5,299 nt of DNA from Thermoanaerobaculia bacterium. Its GTDB lineage: Bacteria > Acidobacteriota > Thermoanaerobaculia > Multivoradales > UBA5704. Shown in pieces: positions 1-5,299 of the stretch. The first letter of the stretch is position 1. Each line of letters begins with the position of its first letter. The position numbers and the translations under genes were made by a program. The stretch is taken from NCBI GenBank assembly GCA_025937035.1, contig JAICSG010000331.1, forward strand, positions 1-5,299. Reading direction: 5' to 3'. The notes under the pieces are model-generated. The model worked only from the letters and a program-made list of their open reading frames with translations. It did no database searches and was not told the origin of the DNA.

Positions 1-1
1 C

Positions 2-1237
2 ATGCTGCTCGACCGGGACGAGATCGCCGGGCTCTGGCGCCTCCTGGTCGGCGGCGATCTCTCCCCGCAGGCGGCGGAGAGCCTGAAGGCGGCCACCGAC
101 GGCTGGTACCGGCCGCTCCGCCTGGCGCTCGAATCCACCGGCGGCCTGGGGCTCGAAAAGGCGGGGCCGGAGGCGATCCTGGAGATCCCCGCCGTGCGCG
201 CCTTCCTCCGCCACGAGGTGCTGGATACCTTCTCCAGCGACGAGCGGGACCTCCTGCTCGACGCGCCGGACGCCCGGCCCGCGGCCGGCGGCACGGGGGA
301 GGAGGCCTGGGAGCTGCTGGAAGACCGCGGCCTGTGGATCGAGGGGCCGGAGCGGGACTGCCTGCCGCGGCTTCTGGCTGCCGCGCTGGAGCGCGAGCGC
401 CGCCGGCGCCGGCCGCCGCGCGGCCTCGCCGCCACGGGCGTCCTGGCCGGGGGGCAGCCCGTCGCGGCGTCGACCGTCTACATCCTGGGGCTCCTGGGCA
501 GCCCCGTGGCCCGGCAGCGGGACGAGGACGGGGAGCGCGACCTCGACTGGCGGCTCCGGCGCTCCTTCCAGGTGCTGGCCTTCCTCGCCTCCTCGCCCGG
601 CCTCCAGGCGGGCCGGGAGGAGGTGATCGAGGCGGTCTGGCCCACCGAGGGGGAGCGCACGATCGAGCGCAACTTCCACCCCACGCTGAGCCATCTCCGC
701 CGCGCCCTGGAGGGGGGGAGCCGGGGGAAGGACCGGCCGGCGCCGCTGCTCTTCCGCAACGGCGTCTACAAGCTGAACCCCGAGGTGGGCTGGGAGATCG
801 ACATCCTGGAGCTCAACCGGTTGGCGGACGAGGGGAAGGAGCTCGCCGCGCGGGGCGAATCCGAGCCCGCGGCCGAGGTCTGGCAGCGGGCCTGGAAGCT
901 CTACCGCGGCCCCTTCCTCCAGGGCTATTACGAGGGGTGGGTCACCCTTCGCCGGGAGCAGTACCAGCGGCGCTATCTCGAGCTGCTGCGCGATCTGGGC
1001 AACCTCTACGTGGCCTTGGGCCGCAACGAGGAGGCGATGGACGCCTTCCGCTCCTACCTGATCGAGGACCCGTTCCAGGAGAGCATCCACGTGGAGGTGA
1101 TGCGCCTCTACGCCCGGCAGGGTCGGCGCGACCTGGTGCGGCGCCAGTACGACCAGCTCTGCCGCATCCTCCTGGAGGATCTGAGCCAGGCCCCTCTGGC
1201 GGAGACGGCGAAGGAGTATCACGATCTGATGGGCTAG
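2..1237 (+). CDS. BTAD-domain transcriptional regulator (MalT/SARP-like), probably 5'-truncated
   Basis: This is the C-terminal 411 residues of a probable transcriptional activator. Residues about 1-140 resemble the end of a MalT-type STAND ATPase: a 'TDGWYRPLRLAL' stretch like the T-x-G-W segment of MalT relatives, then a helical winged-helix-like part ending in an Arg-rich run near 130-138. Residues about 160-262 look like an OmpR/SARP-type winged helix ('RRSFQVLAFLASSPG', 'EEVIEAVWP', 'LSHLRRALEGG', 'NGVYKLNP'), the likely DNA-binding unit. Residues about 264-405 form a bacterial transcriptional activator domain ('EIDILELNRLADEG', 'LYRGPFLQGYYEGWV') with TPR-like helices near 330-395. An ATG sits at base 2, but the STAND-like segment lacks its P-loop part, so the gene most likely begins upstream of the window. 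It ends at TAG, 91 bases before the membrane phosphodiesterase gene. Whether it controls the downstream sugar genes is unknown. The domain calls come from reading motifs, not from a profile search. Confidence 0.8.
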   Translation: MLLDRDEIAGLWRLLVGGDLSPQAAESLKAATDGWYRPLRLALESTGGLGLEKAGPEAILEIPAVRAFLRHEVLDTFSSDERDLLLDAPDARPAAGGTGEEAWELLEDRGLWIEGPERDCLPRLLAAALERERRRRRPPRGLAATGVLAGGQPVAASTVYILGLLGSPVARQRDEDGERDLDWRLRRSFQVLAFLASSPGLQAGREEVIEAVWPTEGERTIERNFHPTLSHLRRALEGGSRGKDRPAPLLFRNGVYKLNPEVGWEIDILELNRLADEGKELAARGESEPAAEVWQRAWKLYRGPFLQGYYEGWVTLRREQYQRRYLELLRDLGNLYVALGRNEEAMDAFRSYLIEDPFQESIHVEVMRLYARQGRRDLVRRQYDQLCRILLEDLSQAPLAETAKEYHDLMG

Positions 1238-1328
1238 CCCTGACCGCCCGCCATCTGCTACCGTCTCGGGGACCTTGAGCCTGTTCCCCTAGACCATTCT
1301 TGCGCCTGCTCCGTAAAAGACTGTCAGC

Positions 1329-3095
1329 ATGAGATTGCGAGCCCTGCGAGACGCCTGCCTCGGCGGCTTCCTCTATGGCGCGCTCCTCTATGGGGCCGTC
1401 CTCTCGCTCGTCCATATCGTCCACAACCATCTGGGCTCGGCGCGCGACGCCCTGATCGCCTACGCCGGGTTCCTGGTCCTCTATGGCCTCTGGAGCGCGG
1501 CGTTCTTCGTCCTGGCGAGCCTGGCGGCGATCCCGTTCTCGCGCCCGGAGACTCAAGGGAGGCGCGGGCTCTGGCTGGGGCTCCTGGCCTTCAACCTGTT
1601 CTTCTGGGAGGTCTTCTTCCTCTACGGGCTGACCTACGACCAGGCCCCGCTCCATCCCACCGGCCGGTGGGGGATGGCGGGGGTGCTCGCGCTGCTCGCG
1701 ATCCCCATCGCCCTCGGCGTGGTGCTCGGCTCCTGGCTGCTCTTCCGGTTCTTCGCGGCCCTCCGGCGAGACGGGCTCGGATTGGCGGCCATCGCGCTCT
1801 TCATCCTGGGAATCGCGGTCCACGCCGCGGCGCCGCTCTACGCCGGCGGGGAGCCGGCGGTGAAGCCGAAGGGGGGAGCTCCGGCGATCTCCGTCTCGGA
1901 CACGGGGCTCAAGGTGATCTTCGTCGGCTTCGACGGCGCCGACTGGCGGGTGGCGCGGCCGATGATGGCCAGGGGCGAGCTCCCCACCTTCTCCAGGATC
2001 GTCCGCGAGGGGACGACCGGCCCCCTGGAGTCGATCCACGATTCGAACTCGGCCGTCATCTGGGCCTCGATCTACACTGGGATGACCCCGGAGCGGCACG
2101 GCGTCCTCGACTTCTACCGGATTGCCTTCCCGGGCATGGCCTCGAAGGGGCTCTACCCGGTCCACCGCACCTACTTCAAGGAGCTGTCGGACCTCGTGGC
2201 GCCGCTGGGCCTGGCGAGCCAGATTCCGGTCGACCGCTTCTCGCTGTCGGCGCCCCCCTTCTGGGAGATCGCCGACCGGGCGGGGCTCTCGACCGGCGTG
2301 GTGGACGGCTACTTCTACTCCTTCCCGGCGCCGCGTCCGTCCAAACCGGAGAGCTGGTTTCTCTCCTACGGGCTCGACGAAATGGCGGAGCGCCCGTCCC
2401 CCCAGGTCCCCCTGTTCGTCCAGCCTCCGGCGCTCTTCCGGGAGATGCGCCCGTTTCTCAAAAGCGGGGACTTCAACTGGCAGTCGGCGGCGCTCCTCAA
2501 GCTCCTGGCCGAGCGTCCGCATCCGAAATTCGTGAATTTCTACACCCACCAGCCGGACAGCGACCAGCACTGGTTCTGGAAGTGGTACCAGCCGGAGCTC
2601 TTCTTCGGGGTGAAGGCGAAGGACGTGGCGGCGAAGGGGGGGATCATCCCCGGCATCTACCGCGGCTTCGACGGCTTTCTCGCCCGCCTGCTGGCCGAGG
2701 CCGGGCCGGACACGGTCGTGATCATCGCCTCCGACCACGGCCATAGCCCGACGATCGTTCACAGCCTCTACACCCAGCACCGGCACGGCCCCCCGGGCAT
2801 CCTGCTGATGCGGGGCGGGCCGGTGAAGCGCGGCCTGGCGGTCCAGGACGCCAGCATCTACGACCTCTATCCGACCGTCCTCTACCTCCTGGGATTGCCG
2901 GTGCCCCAGGACGCCGCCGGCAAGGTGCTGACCGGCGCGCTCGATCCCGGCTTCGTCCGCCTGCACCCGGTGCGCACGGTGCCGACCTACCGGGACCTGG
3001 GGCTGTCCCCCAACCTGCCTGGGGCCAGCCGCGACGGCTCGATGAACCGGGAGGAGATCGAGAAGCTGAAGGCGCTCGGCTATATCGGGATGTGA
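1329..3095 (+). CDS. Membrane-anchored alkaline phosphatase-superfamily protein (type I phosphodiesterase/nucleotide pyrophosphatase family)
   Basis: A 588-residue protein. The N-terminal third has five likely membrane helices (about 11-31, 42-69, 80-101, 115-141, 150-171). The Arg-rich N-terminus and the loops at 70-79 and 140-149 fit a cytoplasmic location, which places the C-terminal domain outside the inner membrane. That domain (about 190-588) reads as the Phosphodiest family: 'VIFVGFDGADW' (metal-ligand Asp202), 'SNSAVIWASIYTG' with Ser241 as likely nucleophile, followed by 'TPERHG', Asp410/His414 in 'PDSDQHWFW', Asp469/His470 in 'SDHGH', and His486 before 'GPPGILLM'. So the two-metal site looks complete. 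The tail 'EEIEKLKALGYIGM' is typical of the group. The family hydrolyses or transfers phosphoesters; the substrate here is unknown. ATG at 1329 is the only usable start near the N-terminus, because an in-frame TAA lies at 1314-1316. No Shine-Dalgarno sequence is evident before it. The gene ends 34 bases before rfbF, so co-transcription is plausible. Confidence 0.88.
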   Translation: MRLRALRDACLGGFLYGALLYGAVLSLVHIVHNHLGSARDALIAYAGFLVLYGLWSAAFFVLASLAAIPFSRPETQGRRGLWLGLLAFNLFFWEVFFLYGLTYDQAPLHPTGRWGMAGVLALLAIPIALGVVLGSWLLFRFFAALRRDGLGLAAIALFILGIAVHAAAPLYAGGEPAVKPKGGAPAISVSDTGLKVIFVGFDGADWRVARPMMARGELPTFSRIVREGTTGPLESIHDSNSAVIWASIYTGMTPERHGVLDFYRIAFPGMASKGLYPVHRTYFKELSDLVAPLGLASQIPVDRFSLSAPPFWEIADRAGLSTGVVDGYFYSFPAPRPSKPESWFLSYGLDEMAERPSPQVPLFVQPPALFREMRPFLKSGDFNWQSAALLKLLAERPHPKFVNFYTHQPDSDQHWFWKWYQPELFFGVKAKDVAAKGGIIPGIYRGFDGFLARLLAEAGPDTVVIIASDHGHSPTIVHSLYTQHRHGPPGILLMRGGPVKRGLAVQDASIYDLYPTVLYLLGLPVPQDAAGKVLTGALDPGFVRLHPVRTVPTYRDLGLSPNLPGASRDGSMNREEIEKLKALGYIGM

Positions 3096-3117
3096 CTCTA
3101 GAATAGGGCGAACCGTC

Positions 3118-3123
3118 AAGGAG
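3118..3123 (+). promoter_or_regulatory. Ribosome binding site fixing the TTG start of rfbF
   Basis: AAGGAG lies six bases before the TTG at 3130. It is the best Shine-Dalgarno match in the window and supports TTG as the true start. That start gives a short N-terminal extension, MSRPAKRDV, ahead of the conserved 'PVVILCGGQGTRL' strand and loop. Confidence 0.75.
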
Positions 3124-3129
3124 ATCCGA

Positions 3130-3933
3130 TTGAGCAGGCCTGCCAAACGAGACGTGCCGGTGGTGATCCTCTGCGGAGGCCAGGGGACCCGCCTGCGCGA
3201 GGAGACCGAATACCGTCCGAAGCCGATGGTCGAGATCGGCCCGCAGCCGATCCTCTGGCACATCATGAAGATCTACGGTGCCCATGGCCTCGACCGGTTC
3301 GTCCTCTGCCTGGGCTACAAGGGGTGGGAGATCAAGCAGTACTTTCTCCGTTACAAGGAGATGCACTGCGACTTCACCCTCTCCATGGACGGCAGCCGGC
3401 CGCCGGAGATCCACAACCTGGACGGCTACGAGAGCTGGCGGGTCACCTGCGCCGAGACCGGCGCCGACACCGCGACCGGCGCCCGGCTCTGGCGGGTCAG
3501 GAAGTACGTCGAGAGCTCCCCCACCTTCTGCCTGACCTACGGCGACGCGGTGGGGAACGTGGATATATCCAAGCTCCTCGAGTTCCATTGGGACCAGGGG
3601 CGGCTCGCCACCGTGACCGGCGTCCACCCCACCTCGCGCTACGGCGAGATGCGGGTCCAGGGCCCCAAGGTGACGGAGTTCGACGAGAAGCCCACCATGG
3701 TCGAGGGGGTCGTGAGCGGCGGCTTCTTCGTCTTCCAGCGCGAGGTCTTCGACTATCTCGACGAGGATCCCAACCTCTTCCTGGAGCAGAAGCCCCTGCG
3801 GAATCTCGCCCGCGACGGCCAGCTCTCGGTCTGGCTGCACGAGGGGTTCTGGCACCCCATGGACACCTACCGCGACTACCTCCACCTGAACGACATGTGG
3901 AAGCGCGGGGAGAGGCCGTGGAAGATCTGGTGA
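3130..3933 (+). CDS. rfbF: Glucose-1-phosphate cytidylyltransferase (CDP-glucose pyrophosphorylase)
   Basis: A cytoplasmic enzyme that joins CTP and alpha-D-glucose 1-phosphate to give CDP-glucose and pyrophosphate, the first step to CDP-linked 6-deoxy and 3,6-dideoxy hexoses. The 267 residues match the family (about 257) almost end to end: nucleotide-binding loop 'GGQGTRL' (16-22), 'RPKPMVEIG' with Lys31, 'PILWHIMKIYGAHG', 'LGYKGWEIKQYF', 'LTYGD' with likely Mg-binding Asp139, 'FDEKP', 'SGGFFVF', and 'GFWHPMDTYRD' with the second metal Asp245. The 'GYKG', 'WHIMK' and 'PMDT.RD' motifs separate it from dTDP-glucose pyrophosphorylase (RmlA). After YGD it reads 'AVGNVDI' where relatives I recall have 'GVADLDI', a mild variation. 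Translation starts at TTG behind AAGGAG. The 3' end overlaps the methyltransferase gene, so the two are probably coupled. The partner dehydratase RfbG is not in the window and is expected nearby. Confidence 0.94.
   Translation: MSRPAKRDVPVVILCGGQGTRLREETEYRPKPMVEIGPQPILWHIMKIYGAHGLDRFVLCLGYKGWEIKQYFLRYKEMHCDFTLSMDGSRPPEIHNLDGYESWRVTCAETGADTATGARLWRVRKYVESSPTFCLTYGDAVGNVDISKLLEFHWDQGRLATVTGVHPTSRYGEMRVQGPKVTEFDEKPTMVEGVVSGGFFVFQREVFDYLDEDPNLFLEQKPLRNLARDGQLSVWLHEGFWHPMDTYRDYLHLNDMWKRGERPWKIW
3907..3912 (+). promoter_or_regulatory. Ribosome binding site for the methyltransferase gene, inside the end of rfbF
   Basis: GGGGAG, part of a purine run GGGGAGAGG, lies five bases before the GTG at 3918 and within the last codons of rfbF. 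It favours GTG 3918 over the second in-frame GTG at 3930. The latter has only a weaker GGAAG five bases upstream, but it would give a 4-base GTGA overlap with the rfbF stop. Confidence 0.5.
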
Positions 3934-5171
3934 GCGGCCCCAAGCTGGCCTGCCGCTTCTGTGGAGCGCCGCTCTCCGAGGTCTTCGTGGACCTGGGGGC
4001 CTCGCCGCTCGCCAACTCCTATCTGGAGCCGGAGGACCTGAGAAAGGCGGAGGCGTTCTATCCGCTCTGCGTCTACGTCTGCGGCGAATGCCTGCTGGTG
4101 CAGCTCCCCGAGGAGGAGCGGCCGGAGGCGATCTTCTCCGACTACGCCTACTTCTCCTCCTACTCGGACAGCTGGCTGCTCCACGCCAGGACCTACGCCG
4201 AGGCGATGATCGAGCGCTTCGGCCTCGGCGCCGGCCACCAGGTGATCGAGATCGCCAGCAACGACGGCTATCTTCTCCGCTGGCTCAAAGAGAGGGGAGT
4301 CCCGGTCCTTGGCATCGAGCCGGCCCGTAACGTAGCCGAGGCGGCCGAGGCGGCGGGCATCCCCACCATCGTAAAGTTTTTCGGCGAGGCGACCGCCCGC
4401 GAGCTCGTCGCGGAAGGGAAGCGGGCCGATCTGCTGGTCGGAAACAACGTGCTGGCCCACGTGCCGGGGCTGAACGACTTCGTGAAGGGCTTAAAGATCC
4501 TCCTTACCCCCTCCGGCGTGCTCACCATGGAGTTTCCCCACCTCCTCCGGTTGATGGCGGAGGACCAGTTCGACACCATCTACCACGAGCACTATTCCTA
4601 CTTCTCCTTCGCCACGGTAAGAAAGGTTTTCGCGGCGCACGGGCTCACCCTGTTCGACGTCGAGGAGCTCCCCACGCACGGCGGCTCCCTCCGCATCTTT
4701 GCACGCCATACTGAAGACGCCTCCAAGCCGGTGGGGGAGCGGGTGGCGGATCTGCTCGCCCGCGAGGAGGCCGCCGGTCTCGGCGAGTTGGAGATCTACC
4801 GCTCCTTTGGCGAGCGGGTCCAGCGGGTAAAGTGGGGTCTGCTGCGCTTCCTCATCGAGAGCAAGGAGGCGGGCAAGTCGATCGCCGGCTATGGCGCTCC
4901 GGCCAAGGGGAACACGCTGCTCAATTATTGTGGCGTCCGCACCGACTTCCTCGACTACACGGTGGACCGCAGCCCGCACAAGCAGGGGCGCTACCTGCCG
5001 GGAGTGCGCATCCCCATTCACGGGCCGGACCGCCTGCGCGAGACGCGGCCGGACTACGTGCTGATCCTGCCGTGGAACCTCAAGGAGGAGATCGTCGAGC
5101 AGATGGCGGACGTGCGCTCCTGGGGTGGCCGCTTCGTGGTGGCGATCCCGGAGGTCGAGATCCTCGAATGA
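3918..5171 (+). CDS. SAM-dependent sugar C-methyltransferase (TylC3/TcaB9-like, with N-terminal zinc-binding domain)
   Basis: A 417-residue cytoplasmic enzyme predicted to methylate a ring carbon (usually C3) of a nucleotide-linked 4-keto-6-deoxy sugar. Three domains are visible. The first is an N-terminal zinc-binding module with Cys12-x2-Cys15 and Cys55-x2-Cys58 plus 'DLGASPLANSYL'. The second is a Rossmann methyltransferase fold with SAM motif I 'VIEIASNDGYLL' (109-120) and 'GIEPARN'. The third is the C-terminal domain of this family ('IAGYGAPAKGNTLLNYCG', 'VDRSPHKQGRYLPG', 'DYVLILPWNLKEEI'). Catalytic candidates Tyr76, His181, and Tyr222, Glu224 and His225 in 'YHEH' are all present. The start is GTG 3918 (GGGGAG upstream) or GTG 3930 (four residues shorter, GTGA overlap). 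The open frame reaches back to about 3324, but that stretch is a shadow of rfbF. The neighbours RfbF and RmlC-like protein suggest a CDP-hexose substrate. Codon use is less GC-biased than in neighbouring genes, with a TTA codon, AGA codons and several GTA codons. Confidence 0.92.
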   Translation: MEDLVSGPKLACRFCGAPLSEVFVDLGASPLANSYLEPEDLRKAEAFYPLCVYVCGECLLVQLPEEERPEAIFSDYAYFSSYSDSWLLHARTYAEAMIERFGLGAGHQVIEIASNDGYLLRWLKERGVPVLGIEPARNVAEAAEAAGIPTIVKFFGEATARELVAEGKRADLLVGNNVLAHVPGLNDFVKGLKILLTPSGVLTMEFPHLLRLMAEDQFDTIYHEHYSYFSFATVRKVFAAHGLTLFDVEELPTHGGSLRIFARHTEDASKPVGERVADLLAREEAAGLGELEIYRSFGERVQRVKWGLLRFLIESKEAGKSIAGYGAPAKGNTLLNYCGVRTDFLDYTVDRSPHKQGRYLPGVRIPIHGPDRLRETRPDYVLILPWNLKEEIVEQMADVRSWGGRFVVAIPEVEILE

Positions 5172-5299
5172 TCTTCCACGAGACCCCGCTCGTCGACGCC
5201 TGGCTTCTGGAGCCGGAACGGATCGCGGACGAGCGGGGTTTCTTCGCCCGGACCTTCTGCCGGCGCGACTTCGCGGCGCGGGGTCTCGATCCCGCCATC
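5168..5299 (+). CDS. dTDP-4-dehydrorhamnose 3,5-epimerase (RmlC)-family protein, N-terminal fragment cut by window edge
   Basis: The first 44 codons, with no stop before the right edge. They translate as MIFHETPLVDAWLLEPERIA followed by 'DERGFFARTFCRRDFAARGLDPAI'. 'ETPL', 'I/LEPE', 'DERGFFARTFC' and 'F...GL.P' are the opening signature of the RmlC cupin family (usually about 180 residues), whose Arg in 'RGFF' contacts the nucleotide phosphates. The ATG overlaps the methyltransferase stop as ATGA, a sign of translational coupling. A GGAGG at 5150-5154 is 13 bases upstream, rather far for a normal ribosome binding site. Beside RfbF and a C-methyltransferase, the substrate is more likely a CDP-linked 4-keto sugar than dTDP-4-dehydrorhamnose, and the protein may be a 3- or 5-epimerase only. 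The catalytic His and Tyr lie beyond the window, so activity cannot be judged. Confidence 0.85.
   Translation, partial: MIFHETPLVDAWLLEPERIADERGFFARTFCRRDFAARGLDPAI

Noticed and set aside
334..1278. A 314-codon + strand frame overlapping the regulator gene.
   Set aside because: Ala/Arg/Pro/Gly-rich shadow translation; the overlapping frame carries the winged-helix and BTAD motifs.
1268..1289. Inverted repeat GGGGA/TCCCC in the gap after the regulator gene, considered as a terminator.
   Set aside because: The stem is only five base pairs with a 12-base loop and no T-run follows, so it is likely chance.
1275..1300. TTGAGC followed by CATTCT, considered as a promoter for the phosphodiesterase gene.
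   Set aside because: The spacing is only 14 bases and both hexamers are poor matches.
942..3266. A 774-codon open frame on the - strand spanning the whole phosphodiesterase gene.
   Set aside because: Its translation is a low-complexity run rich in Arg, Glu, Pro and Gly with no recognisable domain, and it lies opposite a gene with clear motifs. Long antisense frames are expected in GC-rich DNA.
2722..3885. A 387-codon - strand frame opposite the phosphodiesterase end and rfbF.
   Set aside because: No domain signature, biased composition, and both overlapped genes are strongly supported on the + strand.
3324..3917. Upstream in-frame extension of the methyltransferase to give a 615-residue protein.
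   Set aside because: The extension is out of frame with rfbF, which is unmistakable here, and has shadow-like composition. The family starts just before the first Cys-x2-Cys motif.

Overview
The window is a GC-rich, densely coded stretch with all five supported genes on the + strand. Long antisense ORFs are present, but they are the usual GC-rich shadows. Codon third positions are mostly G or C, one start is TTG and one is GTG. A BTAD-type regulator sits beside a membrane alkaline-phosphatase-superfamily protein ending in the 'LKALGYIGM' tail. This combination suggests a GC-rich, non-model environmental bacterium, perhaps Acidobacteriota or a similar phylum. No taxonomic marker gene is present, so that placement is a weak inference.

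Layout. (1) 2-1237: the C-terminal part of a large transcriptional regulator, with the end of a MalT/STAND-like module, an OmpR/SARP-type winged helix and a BTAD domain. It is probably cut by the left window edge. (2) 1238-1328: a 91-base gap with no convincing promoter or terminator. (3) 1329-3095: an inner-membrane protein with five predicted transmembrane helices and an extracytoplasmic type I phosphodiesterase (alkaline phosphatase superfamily) domain. (4) 3130-3933: glucose-1-phosphate cytidylyltransferase (RfbF), read from a TTG codon behind a strong AAGGAG. (5) 3918-5171: a sugar C-methyltransferase of the TylC3/TcaB9 type, overlapping the end of rfbF. (6) 5168-5299: the first 44 codons of a dTDP-4-dehydrorhamnose 3,5-epimerase (RmlC)-family protein, overlapping the methyltransferase by ATGA and cut by the right edge.

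How the genes fit together. The last three genes form a tightly packed, translationally coupled cassette. RfbF would make CDP-glucose. A CDP-glucose 4,6-dehydratase (RfbG), not in the window, would make the 4-keto-6-deoxy sugar. The methyltransferase would then add a carbon branch next to the keto group, and the RmlC-like protein would epimerise the ring. The expected product is a CDP-activated 6-deoxy-C-methyl (branched) hexose for a surface glycan. The upstream membrane phosphodiesterase could modify or trim a surface glycan or lipid, but its substrate cannot be read from sequence. Nothing here is clearly a previously undescribed system. The points most worth checking are the branched-sugar cassette, the membrane phosphodiesterase next to it, and the different codon use of the methyltransferase gene.
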